Assembly (NCBI RefSeq): GCF_002086515.1
Contig: NZ_MVHH01000005.1
Span: 1 to 64,000 of the forward strand
From: Mycolicibacter arupensis
GTDB lineage: Bacteria; Actinomycetota; Actinomycetes; Mycobacteriales; Mycobacteriaceae
Reading direction: 5' to 3'
DNA: 64,000 bases
Positions 45,259 through 54,683 of the stretch are shown here, one piece after another. Every line of letters starts with the position of its first letter. The first letter of the stretch is position 1. A program made the position numbers and the translations under genes. The notes beneath the pieces are model-generated. The model was not told the DNA's origin, ran no database searches, and saw only the letters and a program-made list of their open reading frames with translations.

Positions 45259-45335
45259 GCCCTCGTATCCCAACTGGCAGAGGAAACGGATTCAAAACCC
45301 GTGCAGTGTGAGTTCGAATCTCACCGAGGGCACCA
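45259..45335 (+). tRNA. tRNA-Leu(CAA)-like, short variable loop, CCA encoded
   Basis: Cloverleaf: acceptor GCCCTCG/CGAGGGC, 3-bp D stem, anticodon stem ACGGA/CCCGT, anticodon CAA in loop TTCAAAA, 5-nt variable loop GCAGT, T stem GTGAG/CTCAC with loop TTCGAAT, and encoded ACCA. The anticodon-stem pair next to the loop is A-C, a mismatch. Leu tRNAs normally have a long variable arm, which is missing here, so charging with Leu is uncertain. Confidence 0.85.
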
Positions 45336-45539
45336 CAAGTTTCGCTAGATTGGCCCCTTCAGGCCGCCACCGGACGCACTATGCGCACCGGTCGATCAGT
45401 GTCTTGCGTGCGCTATCTCGCTGCCGCTAACCAATCCCCGGCATCCCCTGCTCCCCAAGGGTTCACGATTGTCGCCCCCAAGGGACCTCACCGAACTTAG
45501 ACTCGGCCACGCCGGGATCGCGGCAGCCGAGGAGGGCCC

Positions 45540-46100
45540 TTGAGGAAATCCGTGCTGGTGACGCTGATGACGTTGTTGTGCGCGGCGATCTGCTTTCTCC
45601 TCTGGCCCTCGGATCACTCGCAGCGCTCCGGGCACGCCCCGCCCATGGTCCGGGTGCAGTCGGAGGCCTCTCCCGGCCGTGACGGCGGCGTCGGGGGCAA
45701 CCTTTTGCAACGCGATCCCCTCATCGACGCCTTGGGCGAATCCGACAATGACGACTGCGAGTCGTGCCAGCTGCCCTTTGTGCCATTCTTCGGGACACGG
45801 GCGGGAGTGAGCTGCGAGATCAACTACCGCCGTGGCGAGCTGCGCGACTCGGCGTACTGCATGTCGATGAACCCGCCGCAGCACGTGTCGATGGACGCCG
45901 ACGGGGAGTTGGCGATCTGCGGCGACAACGTCGAGTGTCTCTCCGATCCGCCCTACGATCAGCCGACGCTTCCGTTCGGCCAGAGCGCGGGTGCCGGACC
46001 GTTCACCTGCCGCTCGGAGGCAACGGGCGTGACCTGCACGGTCAGCCCGTCAGAACGCGGCTTCGCGATCTCCCCAGCCGGCATCGAGCCCGTGGGCTGA
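45540..46100 (+). CDS. Exported hypothetical protein with Cys pairs
   Basis: 186 residues from a TTG 6 nt after GAGGAGGG. A signal or anchor helix (4-23) is followed by a domain with eight Cys (DDCESCQL, VSCEI, AYCMS, AICGDNVECL, FTCRSEATGVTCTV), probably four disulfides. The ending FTCRSEATGVTCTVSPSERG resembles a short repeat seen in other mycobacterial exported proteins. No known function. A TAGACT box lies about 40 nt upstream. Confidence 0.7.
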   Translation: MRKSVLVTLMTLLCAAICFLLWPSDHSQRSGHAPPMVRVQSEASPGRDGGVGGNLLQRDPLIDALGESDNDDCESCQLPFVPFFGTRAGVSCEINYRRGELRDSAYCMSMNPPQHVSMDADGELAICGDNVECLSDPPYDQPTLPFGQSAGAGPFTCRSEATGVTCTVSPSERGFAISPAGIEPVG

Positions 46101-46107
46101 CGCCCGC

Positions 46108-46434
46108 TCATCGCGGGGCATACATGATCACGCCGACCCCGATCAGACAGATCAGCGCACCCGCGATGTCGGCGCGGTCCGGCCGGAATCCGTCGAACGC
46201 CATGCCCCACGCCAGAGAGCCGGCGACGAACACTCCGCCGTAGGCGGCCAGGATTCGGCCGAACTGTGCGTCGGGCTGCAGGGTGGCCACGAAGCCATAG
46301 AGGCCCAGTGCGATCACCCCGGCCCCGGCCCACAGCAGGCCACGATGCTCGCGCACCCCCTGCCACACCAGCCAGGCCCCGCCGATCTCTGCGACGGCGG
46401 CCAACACGAACAGCGCGACAGAACGCATCACCAT
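46108..46434 (-). CDS. YnfA-family (UPF0060) membrane protein
   Basis: 108 residues with four membrane helices and family motifs [25 protein letters not shown], and [20 protein letters not shown]. YnfA-type proteins are small multidrug-resistance-like transporters. Convergent with the exported protein gene upstream. Confidence 0.88.
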   Translation of the reverse strand: MVMRSVALFVLAAVAEIGGAWLVWQGVREHRGLLWAGAGVIALGLYGFVATLQPDAQFGRILAAYGGVFVAGSLAWGMAFDGFRPDRADIAGALICLIGVGVIMYAPR

Positions 46435-46498
46435 GAGCGGTGACCCTAGTCGGACGCCGCCTACCTGCGGAAACCGCCAACATCCCTGCTCAGCGCAT

Positions 46499-46504
46499 TA
46501 GGCT
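46499..46504 (+). promoter_or_regulatory. -10 box for the leaderless cyclase gene
   Basis: TAGGCT ends 7 nt before the GTG, placing transcription start at the first base of the coding region. It decides the start between the GTG and an upstream in-frame ATG. Confidence 0.6.
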
Positions 46505-46511
46505 GTCGGTT

Positions 46512-47822
46512 GTGTCCGTCAAGCGGTTTCTTGCGGTGCCGGCCGAGGCTCAGACCCCGTACCGGCGTTCGCACTGCGTACCGGCCCGGACACGGCACTA
46601 CGCGGCGCGCTGGTCGCAGCGACTTCGGATCCACAAATTGGCTGCCGGCCTGGCCGCGTTCATCAGCGCGGGATGGGCAGTGCTGGAGATCTGGGTCGAC
46701 CCCGCCTACTGGTGGATCGGCGCCATCAACCTGGTCGCGGCCGCCGCGTTGGCGCTGACACCGCTGCTCTACTACTACGGCGAGCTGATCGCGCCGCTGG
46801 CCTTTGTCGGCATCGCCTACCTGACGACCACGATCGTGTGCTGGATGGTGGGAACCGGATCAGGCATCCAGTTCTACTTCCTGGCGGCGGCCTCCATCAG
46901 TGTGCTGATCCTCGGCGTGGACCGGATCAAGTTGGCCGCGGTCGTGGCCGGCATCGGGGCAGCACTGACTATCGCCTTGCAATTCCTGGTCCCGGCCGAC
47001 AACCTGCACCAACCACCCTGGCTGCACAACCTGTCGTTTGTGCTGGTCGTCATCTCGGCCTGCTTCATGGTGGTGGCCACCGTGTGGTTCGCGCTGCGCG
47101 AGATCGCTCATGCCGAAACGGCCATGGAAGCCGAATACGAGCGTTCCGAGGCCCTCTTGGCCAATATCCTGTCCACGGCTGTCGCCGAACGGCTGAAGAA
47201 CCCGGCGATCGACGTGATCGCCGACAGCTACCCGGACGCCTCAGTGCTGTTCGCCGACATCGCCGACTTCACCCGGCGGGCCAGCCAGACCGACCCGGGC
47301 CAACTGGTCGGGTTCCTCAATGAGCTCTACACCGGTTTGGACAGCCTGGTTGACCAGCACGGCCTGGAGAAGATCAAAACCAGCGGCGACTCCTACATGG
47401 TGGTCAGTGGCGTTCCCGACCCACGGCCGGACCACCTGAACGCGCTGGCACGGCTGGCACTCGACATCGCCGCCACCGTTGCCGAGTTGCGCGACCCGCT
47501 GGGTCGGCCGGTGTCGTTGCGGATCGGACTGGCCACCGGGCCGGTGGTAGCCGGGGTGGTCGGCAATCGCCGCTTCTTCTACGACGTGTGGGGTGACGCG
47601 GTGAACCTCGCCTCCCGCATGGAGTCCACCGGCGTCGCAAACCGCATTCAGGTCCCCCAAGACGTCAAGGACCGCCTCAACGACGAGTTCGAGTTCGAGG
47701 AACGCGGAGACGTCGATGTCAAGGGCAAGGGCATGATGCACACCTGGTTTCTGGTAGGCGCACGGCCCGTCGCCTCGCACGGAACGGCAAGCCGCTCTCT
47801 ATCGGTGACTCCCGCGCGCTGA
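46512..47822 (+). CDS. cya: Membrane-bound class III adenylate cyclase (Rv1625c-like)
   Basis: 436 residues. Six membrane helices (about 42-195) precede one catalytic domain. All six catalytic residues are present: metal D249 and D293, adenine-selecting K289 and D358, and transition-state N365 and R369; each is offset by 7 from Rv1625c. The enzyme works as a homodimer, making cAMP from ATP. Rv1625c also responds to CO2 and lipids through the membrane domain. Neighbour to pdtaR as in M. tuberculosis. Confidence 0.93.
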   Translation: MSVKRFLAVPAEAQTPYRRSHCVPARTRHYAARWSQRLRIHKLAAGLAAFISAGWAVLEIWVDPAYWWIGAINLVAAAALALTPLLYYYGELIAPLAFVGIAYLTTTIVCWMVGTGSGIQFYFLAAASISVLILGVDRIKLAAVVAGIGAALTIALQFLVPADNLHQPPWLHNLSFVLVVISACFMVVATVWFALREIAHAETAMEAEYERSEALLANILSTAVAERLKNPAIDVIADSYPDASVLFADIADFTRRASQTDPGQLVGFLNELYTGLDSLVDQHGLEKIKTSGDSYMVVSGVPDPRPDHLNALARLALDIAATVAELRDPLGRPVSLRIGLATGPVVAGVVGNRRFFYDVWGDAVNLASRMESTGVANRIQVPQDVKDRLNDEFEFEERGDVDVKGKGMMHTWFLVGARPVASHGTASRSLSVTPAR

Positions 47823-47887
47823 CCGGGCTCTTGGGCCGCCTTCGGTAGGGTGCCGAAAAGGGTCGTCTCACAACGCTGAGGAGCGCA

Positions 47888-49141
47888 ATGACAAGGCTTT
47901 GGGCTGTGCTGGGCTCGCTGGCCGGTCTGGTGACCACCGTCAACGGTTATCGCCCGCTGACCAAACGCGGCTACCCGTCGCTGTATGCGTTCGCCTTTGG
48001 TCTGTTCGCCTCGGAGCTGCCGCTGCAGCTGATCGCCGCTCAGTCCACAGCCATGGCGTCGCTGTCGCGGTGGCTCTCACCGCAGGCCCGCCGGGCCGGC
48101 TGGCTGCTGTCGGCCATCTCGTGGCTGGGCCTGCTGGGGTTGAACCATGCTGGGCGCACCAGCAATCGGCCGCTGACCGAGGCGCTGGACGCCGAGCTCG
48201 GAGCTACGCGCCGTACCGACAGCAGCGGACTTTGGAAGCGGCCCGGCCCTGACGCTGAGATCGCGAAGGCGCCCGGGGTGGTGCGCATGATGCGGGTCTA
48301 CCGGGACTACGCCACCGACTCCGACATCGCCTACGGGGAGTACGGCGGGCGCAACACCCTCGATGTGTGGCGGCACCGTGACCTCCCCCGCGACGGCCGG
48401 GCGCCGGTGCTGCTCCAGGTTCCCGGCGGTGCCTGGATGGTGGGAAGCAAACGCGGCCAAGCGCATCCGTTGATGGCACACCTGGTGGAGCGAGGTTGGG
48501 TGTGTGTCTCGATCAACTATCGCCTGAGTCCGCGGTCCACCTGGCCGGACCACATCATCGACGTCAAGCGGGCGCTGGCCTGGACCAAAGCGCACATCGC
48601 CGACTACGGCGGCGATCCGGACTGGGTGGCGGTGACCGGCGGCTCGGCAGGCGGTCACCTGTGTGCCCTGACCGCCTTGACCGCGAATGATCCGCGGTTT
48701 CAGCCGGGATTCGCCGACGCCGACACCAGTGTGCGGGCGGCGGTTCCGTTCTACGGGATCTACGACTTCACCGGGGAGACCGGTCTTCATCCGCTCTTGA
48801 CCCCGGCACTGGGGGCGTACGTGTTCAAGCAGAGCCGCCGGCGGTTCCCCGACACCTATCGTGACGCCTCTCCCATGACCTACATCTCTGCCGAGGCCCC
48901 GCCCTTTTTCGTGCTGCATGGGCAGAATGATTCCTTGGTGCCCGTGGAACAGGGCCGCGCCTTCAGCGCTCGGCTGCGAGAGGTCAGCTGCAATCCGGTG
49001 GTCTATGCCGAGTTGCCTTTGGCGCAGCACGCTTTCGACATCTTCGGCTCGCCGAGAGCCGCACACACCGCGGTCGCCGTGGATCAGTTCCTCACCGAGG
49101 TCTACGACCGCCACAGCCAGGACGTCGTCACCAGTTACTGA
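47888..49141 (+). CDS. Alpha/beta-hydrolase esterase (LipQ/LipM-like)
   Basis: 417 residues. Hydrophobic segments in the first 110 residues suggest membrane attachment. The catalytic domain has an oxyanion motif (QVPGGAWMVG), nucleophile Ser in GGSAGGHLC, Asp in HGQNDSLVP and a His in LPLAQHAFDIF. This fits the LipM/LipQ carboxylesterase group of mycobacteria. AGGAG precedes the ATG. Confidence 0.85.
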   Translation: MTRLWAVLGSLAGLVTTVNGYRPLTKRGYPSLYAFAFGLFASELPLQLIAAQSTAMASLSRWLSPQARRAGWLLSAISWLGLLGLNHAGRTSNRPLTEALDAELGATRRTDSSGLWKRPGPDAEIAKAPGVVRMMRVYRDYATDSDIAYGEYGGRNTLDVWRHRDLPRDGRAPVLLQVPGGAWMVGSKRGQAHPLMAHLVERGWVCVSINYRLSPRSTWPDHIIDVKRALAWTKAHIADYGGDPDWVAVTGGSAGGHLCALTALTANDPRFQPGFADADTSVRAAVPFYGIYDFTGETGLHPLLTPALGAYVFKQSRRRFPDTYRDASPMTYISAEAPPFFVLHGQNDSLVPVEQGRAFSARLREVSCNPVVYAELPLAQHAFDIFGSPRAAHTAVAVDQFLTEVYDRHSQDVVTSY

Positions 49142-49191
49142 GCGGCAGTCAATACCCGGCCGGAACGGCGCAACTGTGTCAGACTTCGGCC

Positions 49192-49782
49192 ATGGAAACA
49201 TCGGTTTCGAATCTGCTGCCGAATCTGTGGAAGTCGACACTGGTCTCTGGTGTCTTGGCCCTTGCGTTGGGCGTGCTGGTCCTGGTCTGGCCAGGCCGGA
49301 CCATCCTTGCTGCCGCGGTGCTCTTCGGGGTCTACCTGGTGGTCACCGGCATCGCCCAGCTGATCTTCGCGTTCAGCCTGCCCGTCATGTCCGCCGGCGG
49401 ACGGGTGCTGTTGTTCCTCAGCGGTACCGCGTCGGTGATTCTGGCGGTCCTGTGCTTCCGGCACTTCAACTCTGACGAAGAGGCCCTGGCGGTGCTGCTG
49501 CTGGCCATCTGGATCGCGGTCGGCTTCATCTTCCGTGGCGTGGCCACCACCGTCGCCGCCATCAGCGACCCGGATCTGCCCGGCCGAGGCTGGCAGATCT
49601 TCATGGGTGCGGTCAGCCTGCTCGCCGGTCTGGTGACGTTGGCCTCGCCGTTCGCCTCGCTGTGGGTGCTGGCTCTGGTCGTGGGCAGCTGGCTGATCGT
49701 CATCGGGCTCGTCGAGATCGTCACCGCACTCAAGATCCGGGGTGCATCGCACAAAGTCGCTGCCGCGCTGTCTGCCGGATAG
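49192..49782 (+). CDS. HdeD/DUF308 membrane protein
   Basis: 196 residues with six membrane helices arranged as repeated two-helix units, each with a LALGVLVLVWP-like pattern (20-34, 121-133, 145-155). HdeD-type proteins are linked to acid resistance in enterobacteria. No direct evidence for that here. Confidence 0.8.
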   Translation: METSVSNLLPNLWKSTLVSGVLALALGVLVLVWPGRTILAAAVLFGVYLVVTGIAQLIFAFSLPVMSAGGRVLLFLSGTASVILAVLCFRHFNSDEEALAVLLLAIWIAVGFIFRGVATTVAAISDPDLPGRGWQIFMGAVSLLAGLVTLASPFASLWVLALVVGSWLIVIGLVEIVTALKIRGASHKVAAALSAG

Positions 49783-49883
49783 CCCGCCGCCAGACAGCGC
49801 CCGGCCCCGAAGCCGTGTCGCGGGTAGGGTGGGTCCTGACCCGTTTCGACACCTGACTGAAGCTCTGATCTGGAGTCTGCTCA

Positions 49884-50450
49884 ATGCCTGAGTCCGGCAT
49901 GCCCTCGCTGTCGCCTGAGTCGCAACCTTCCTGGCCCCCGGCCGGCGGCAGCTACCCCCCTCCGCCGGCCTACCCGTACTCCTACCCGGCGCCCGGGCAA
50001 TATCCCGGCTATCCCCCGCCGGCACCCGCACCGGTACTTCGCAACGGCGCCGGCATCGCTGCCCTGGTGGTGGCCATCGCCGGCATCGTGACGGCACTGT
50101 CGGTGATCGGCGGGGTCGGGCTGGGCCTGGTGGCCGTGGTGCTGGGAATCGTCGGCCGCGGCCGAGCCAAGCGCGGAGAGGCCGATAACGGCGGAGTCGC
50201 GCTGGCCGGAATCGTCCTGGGTGCCCTGGCGGTGATCGCTGGGATCGGCTGCATCTTCATCTACGTCGGGATCTGGCGGACCGCCGGCGGCGGCGACTAC
50301 GTGGCCTGCATGACTAAGGCCGGATCGGACGCCGAAGCCCAGCAGGAATGCACCGAGAGGTTCCGTGAGCACTTCGAGAACACCTTCGGCAGCGGCGCCG
50401 ACGCCCCCCGGGTCCAAGAGGAGACCGACAACGGGCTGATGCCTGCCTAG
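49884..50450 (+). CDS. DUF4190 membrane protein
   Basis: 188 residues. A proline/tyrosine-rich head (1-50) is followed by two membrane helices typical of DUF4190 (AALVVAIAGIVTALSVIGGVGLGLVAVVLGIVGRGRAKRGE), then a short extracytoplasmic tail with two Cys (CMTKAGSD... and ECTERF). Function unknown. A TAGGGT box lies near 49826. Its last 4 nt overlap the tesB stop. Confidence 0.8.
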   Translation: MPESGMPSLSPESQPSWPPAGGSYPPPPAYPYSYPAPGQYPGYPPPAPAPVLRNGAGIAALVVAIAGIVTALSVIGGVGLGLVAVVLGIVGRGRAKRGEADNGGVALAGIVLGALAVIAGIGCIFIYVGIWRTAGGGDYVACMTKAGSDAEAQQECTERFREHFENTFGSGADAPRVQEETDNGLMPA

Positions 50451-51340
50451 CCTCCGGCTTGCTGGGGTTTGGTGCTGGGGAAATATTTCAGCACACCCTC
50501 TTGCGTGACTGTCGCCAGAACCTGCCCGGATCTGTCGAAGAAGTGCCCGGTGCCCAATCCGCGCGAGTCTGCGGCCACCGGTGACGACGTCGCGTACAGC
50601 ACCCACTCGTCGAACCGAACCGGCCGGTGAAACCACACTGTGTGATTGGCGCTGGCGGCAAAGATCCGGTCGAAGCCCCACGACAGCCCGTGGGTGGTGA
50701 TGATCGAATCCAGCACCGTGGTGTCCGATGAGTAGACCATCATCGCGGTGTGCAGGACCGGATCGTCGGGTATGGTGCCGTCGGCCTTGAGCCAGACCCG
50801 ATTGTGTTCGAGTCGTCCGCCCTGGCTGCGCATCACCCAGGCCGGGTCGTTGCTGTAGCGCCACTCGATCGGGTGCGGTGCATTGACGAAGCCCGGCACC
50901 ACCTCCTCATAACCGCTCAGGAGTTCACCGAGCCTGGGCAACGTCTCCGGCTCGGCGACAGTGGGCGCCGTCACGGCGTGTTCCAGGCCGCTGCCGGCCG
51001 CCAGGTAAGACACCATCGACGTGGCGATCAACGTCTCGCCCTGCAGTGCATCAACGCGGCGATTGGCGAACCGGCGCTCATCGCGCAGCCGGTGCACCCG
51101 GAACTCGATGTCGCGACCCGGGTCGCCGCCGTTGATGAAGTGGACCGAGAGCGCTCCAGGCGGAAGGTGCCCGGCGACCGTGCGGCTGGAGGCGACGAAC
51201 GACTGTGCCATCAGCTGACCGCCGAAGGTGCGTATCGGCGTCTTGCTGGGATGCGATCCGACGAAAACGTCGTCGTCGACACCCGTGAGATCCAGTACGG
51301 CCAGCAGTTCTTCGAGATCCGTATTCGGCTCGGACGACAC
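50447..51340 (-). CDS. tesB: Acyl-CoA thioesterase II
   Basis: 297 residues with two hot-dog domains: the first with FGGQLMAQSFVASSRTVAG, the second with HTVWFHRPVRFDEWVLYATSSPVAADSRGLGTGHFFDRSG. It hydrolyses long-chain acyl-CoA to free acid and CoA. Its GTG overlaps the pykA stop by one base (TAGTG), so the two are cotranslated. Gene order equals Rv1617-Rv1618. Confidence 0.92.
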   Translation of the reverse strand: MSSEPNTDLEELLAVLDLTGVDDDVFVGSHPSKTPIRTFGGQLMAQSFVASSRTVAGHLPPGALSVHFINGGDPGRDIEFRVHRLRDERRFANRRVDALQGETLIATSMVSYLAAGSGLEHAVTAPTVAEPETLPRLGELLSGYEEVVPGFVNAPHPIEWRYSNDPAWVMRSQGGRLEHNRVWLKADGTIPDDPVLHTAMMVYSSDTTVLDSIITTHGLSWGFDRIFAASANHTVWFHRPVRFDEWVLYATSSPVAADSRGLGTGHFFDRSGQVLATVTQEGVLKYFPSTKPQQAGG

Positions 51341-52758
51341 TAGATGTCGTCCTCCCCGATCCGGTGCACGTGAATCATGTTGGTGGAGCCTTCGGTTCCC
51401 GGGGGGGCACCTGCGACGATCACCATCAGATCACCGCGCTGGTAGCGGCCCAGATCAAGCAGTGCCTTGTCCACCTGGCGGATCATTCCGTCGGTGGTGT
51501 GAGCCTGCGGAACGATGAATGTCTCAGTCCCCCAAGTCATCGCCAACTGGCTTCGGATCTCCGGCATCGCGGTGAACGCCAACAACGGCAGCGGCGTGTG
51601 CAGCCGCGCCAACCTGCGCACCGTGTCCCCGGACTGGGTGAACGCCACCAACGCCTTGGCATCGAGGCGTTCACCGATCTCACGCGCGGCGAACGAGATC
51701 ACCCCGCGCTTGGTGCGGGGCGCGTGGGTCAACGGCGGTGCCGCCGTCGAGTTCTGCTCCACCGCGCAGATGATGCGGCTCATGGTTCGCACGGCGTCCA
51801 GGGCATATTTGCCCACCGCCGTCTCCCCCGAGAGCATGACCGCGTCGGCGCCGTCGAGCACCGCGTTAGCCACATCGGAGGCCTCCGCCCGGGTGGGCCG
51901 GAAGTTCTCGATCATCGACTCCAACATCTGAGTCGCCACAATCACCGGGCGCGCATTCTCGCGCGCCACCTGGATGACACGCTTCTGTACCAGCGGCACC
52001 TCTTCGAGAGCCAGCTCCACACCGAGGTCGCCCCGGGCCACCATCACCGCATCGAAGGCCAACACCACGGCCTCGAGGTTCTCGATGGCCTCCGGCTTCT
52101 CCAGCTTCGCGACCACCGGGACCCGGCGTCCCACCCGATCCATCACCTCGTGCACCAGCTCAACATCCGACGGTGAGCGCACGAACGACAGCGCCACAAT
52201 GTCGACCCCGAGCTCGAGAGCGAACTCTAGGTCCCTGATGTCCTTCTCCGACAGCGCGGGAGCGGACACCTTCATGCCTGGCAGCGACATGCCCTTGTGA
52301 TTGCTGACCGGACCGCCCTCGGTGACGCTGCACACCACGTCATCGCCATCGATGTGCTCGACCACCAGCCCGACCTTGCCGTCATCGACTAGCACGCGGT
52401 CGCCCGGAGCCGCGTCGGCCGCCAGCTTCTTGTAGGTGGTGGAAACCCGGTCGTGGTCGCCGGGGCAGTCTTCGACGGTGATGCGCACCGTCTCGCCGTT
52501 CGCCCAGTAGACCGGGCCATCTGCGAAGCGGCCCAACCGGATCTTGGGGCCCTGAAGATCGGCGAGCACACCGACTGCGCGCCCGGTCGCGTCCGAGGCG
52601 GCGCGCACCCACTCGTAGGAAGCCTGGTGGTCTGCGTGCTCACCGTGGCTGAAGTTGAGGCGAGCCACATCCATGCCCGCGTCGACCAGTGCCCGGACCA
52701 TCTCCGCGGAGTGGGTCGCAGGACCGAGAGTGCAGACGATCTTTCCGCGTCTATTCAC
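51340..52758 (-). CDS. pykA: Pyruvate kinase
   Basis: 472 residues. The N-terminal KIVCTLGPAT, metal and substrate motifs (LADLQGPKIRLGRF, MVARGDLGVELALEEVPLVQKR, IVATQMLESMIE, SDVANAVLDGADAVMLSGET) and the C-terminal regulatory domain are complete. It makes pyruvate and ATP from phosphoenolpyruvate at the end of glycolysis. GTG start directly after its -10 box. Confidence 0.97.
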   Translation of the reverse strand: MNRRGKIVCTLGPATHSAEMVRALVDAGMDVARLNFSHGEHADHQASYEWVRAASDATGRAVGVLADLQGPKIRLGRFADGPVYWANGETVRITVEDCPGDHDRVSTTYKKLAADAAPGDRVLVDDGKVGLVVEHIDGDDVVCSVTEGGPVSNHKGMSLPGMKVSAPALSEKDIRDLEFALELGVDIVALSFVRSPSDVELVHEVMDRVGRRVPVVAKLEKPEAIENLEAVVLAFDAVMVARGDLGVELALEEVPLVQKRVIQVARENARPVIVATQMLESMIENFRPTRAEASDVANAVLDGADAVMLSGETAVGKYALDAVRTMSRIICAVEQNSTAAPPLTHAPRTKRGVISFAAREIGERLDAKALVAFTQSGDTVRRLARLHTPLPLLAFTAMPEIRSQLAMTWGTETFIVPQAHTTDGMIRQVDKALLDLGRYQRGDLMVIVAGAPPGTEGSTNMIHVHRIGEDDI

Positions 52759-52764
52759 AGCGCC

Positions 52765-52770
52765 AGCATA
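52765..52770 (-). promoter_or_regulatory. -10 box for leaderless pykA
   Basis: TATGCT on the minus strand ends 6 nt before the GTG of pykA, giving an independent promoter after the TM2-protein gene. Confidence 0.6.
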
Positions 52771-52850
52771 GTCGGGCCGGCTGAGCTGTCTTCCTCAGGA
52801 ATGGTTGCGGTCAAAGAAAATCCATGTGACACACGGTTGCTGCGGCCACA

Positions 52851-53246
52851 TCAGGTGCCGCCACGCAGCAGTCGGCCCTGCTTGTCGTGCACCCGTCCAC
52901 TCAGTATCAAGACGGCGTCGATAACACCCCACGCGAACGGCACGATGATCCCCAGCCCGTAGGTGGTGATGGTGGCCAGCACACCGATCAGCAGCTGCAC
53001 CAACCCCAGACCAGTCTGGCCCAGATACATCCGGCCGAACCCAAGGAAGCCGAAGAACCCCAGCAGCTGCAACAGGGCGGCGGTGACCTTCGACTTCGGC
53101 GAGTACGGCTGCCCGGTCACCGGATGCCGCCCATAGGGCGCCCACGCGTCCGGGTAGCCCGGGCACGCACTCGGATAGCCGGGCGGTGGCGGATAGGGCT
53201 GCCACCCGCCGTGTGGACCCGGTGGGGGCCACGACGGATCGCTCAT
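52851..53246 (-). CDS. TM2-domain membrane protein
   Basis: 131 residues. A proline/glycine/tyrosine-rich cytosolic head (1-47) is followed by a TM2 domain of two helices (VTAALLQLLGFFGFLGFGRMYLGQTGLGLVQLL...GIIVPFAWGVIDAVLIL). Function unknown. It follows lgt by 42 nt on the same strand. Confidence 0.85.
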   Translation of the reverse strand: MSDPSWPPPGPHGGWQPYPPPPGYPSACPGYPDAWAPYGRHPVTGQPYSPKSKVTAALLQLLGFFGFLGFGRMYLGQTGLGLVQLLIGVLATITTYGLGIIVPFAWGVIDAVLILSGRVHDKQGRLLRGGT

Positions 53247-53288
53247 GACTGCAGCATGCCAGAAATACCGGAGCTGGCGGCCGACTGG

Positions 53289-54683
53289 CTATCCGCGCTG
53301 TTCAGCGTCCTGGGAGGCATCCGATTCGCCATCGGCGCCGTCCGATTCTTCGTCGATGACACCAGCTTCGCCCTCGGCGTCGGCCGTGTCATCTGCCGTG
53401 TCGTCGGCCGGGGGTTCGGCGGGATCAGTGGTGTCGTCGTCGGCGGCCTCGACCTCCGGCGAATCGTCGCTGTCGGGCTCGGGCTCGGAATCCGCGTCGG
53501 CGGTGTCGGGCTGTTCGGACTCCTCACCCGGCACTGCCTCATCGGGATCGGCCTGAACCGGCTCGACCTCGGTCTGCGCGATCTCGGCCTGCGCGTCCGA
53601 TTCGTCGTCCTCGGCCGTGGCGGCTGGCTCGTCCTCGTCGGACGTGACTTCGCTGGGCTCGTCGTCGCCGGGCGGTTCGACTCCTGCCGCAGCCACTTCA
53701 AGGGTGTCGGATTCGTCACGCTCATCGGGTGCTTCGCCGTCGGGCTCAGCACCCGGCTCAGCCGTCTCCTCTGACTCCACCGCCAGCTCCTGCTCGCCGC
53801 TGTCCTCGGGTTGCCACCCGCGGCGAATGGCCTCGGGATCCTCGCGCCCCTTGGCTGCGAGCAGGAGGTATACCACCGCGCCAATGAACACGAAGGTGGA
53901 GGTGAACGAGTTGACCCGGATTCCGGCGATATGGGTCGCAGCGTCGTCACGGAGCAACTCGATGCCGAACCGGCCGATGCAGTAGCCCGCCACATAGAGC
54001 GCGAACAACCGTCCGTGTCCCATGCGGAAACGCCGGTCGACGTAGATCAGCACCACGAACACCACGAGATTCCAGAGCAATTCGTACAGGAACGTCGGCT
54101 GAACGATCTTGTACAGCTCGCCGGTGGAGACGCCGTCGAGCAGGTGGGGATCGCGCACCCCCGCGGCATCCTCGCGCCAGAAGATCTCCAGGCCCCAGGG
54201 CAGCGTGGTCTCCCGGCCGTAGAGCTCCTGGTTGAAGTAATTGCCGATACGGCCGATGGCCTGCGCCAACACGATTCCGGGGGCGACCGCGTCGCCGAAC
54301 GCCGGTAGCGGGATGCCATGGCGGCGGCAGCCGATCCAGGCGCCAACCCCGCCCAGTGCCACCGCGCCCCAGATTCCCAGACCGCCGTCCCAGATCCGCG
54401 GCGTTGCTTCCCAGCCGACACCGCCCTCGCCGAAGTAGGTCCGCCAGTCGGTCATCAGGTGGTAGAGCCGCCCACCGATCAGACCGAACGGCACGGCCCA
54501 CAACGCGATGTCATAGATGACGCCCGGCTCACCGCCACGGGCCCGCCACCGGCGATCGCCGATCAGCAGGGCGGCGACGATGCCAATGATGATGCACAGG
54601 GCGTAGGCCCTAATCGGCACCGGACCCAGGTGCCAGACGCCGCGGGCAGGACTGGGGAAATACGTCAGCCAATCCAGGGTCAT
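53289..54683 (-). CDS. lgt: Prolipoprotein diacylglyceryl transferase with acidic tail
   Basis: 464 residues. The first 290 form the membrane enzyme with seven helices and the Lgt signature GRIGNYFNQELYGRET. The last 170 are a Glu/Asp-rich low-complexity tail (ESEETAEPGAEPDGEAP-like) on the cytoplasmic side. The enzyme attaches diacylglycerol to the lipobox Cys, as needed by LppI and the sugar-binding lipoprotein here. The start overlaps trpA by 4 nt. Confidence 0.94.
   Translation of the reverse strand: MTLDWLTYFPSPARGVWHLGPVPIRAYALCIIIGIVAALLIGDRRWRARGGEPGVIYDIALWAVPFGLIGGRLYHLMTDWRTYFGEGGVGWEATPRIWDGGLGIWGAVALGGVGAWIGCRRHGIPLPAFGDAVAPGIVLAQAIGRIGNYFNQELYGRETTLPWGLEIFWREDAAGVRDPHLLDGVSTGELYKIVQPTFLYELLWNLVVFVVLIYVDRRFRMGHGRLFALYVAGYCIGRFGIELLRDDAATHIAGIRVNSFTSTFVFIGAVVYLLLAAKGREDPEAIRRGWQPEDSGEQELAVESEETAEPGAEPDGEAPDERDESDTLEVAAAGVEPPGDDEPSEVTSDEDEPAATAEDDESDAQAEIAQTEVEPVQADPDEAVPGEESEQPDTADADSEPEPDSDDSPEVEAADDDTTDPAEPPADDTADDTADAEGEAGVIDEESDGADGESDASQDAEQRG

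Noticed and set aside
47840-47862. Rho-independent terminator between cyclase and esterase genes
   Set aside because: TTCGG/CCGAA is only 5 bp and lacks a T-run. The same stretch contains TAGGGT, more likely a -10 box.
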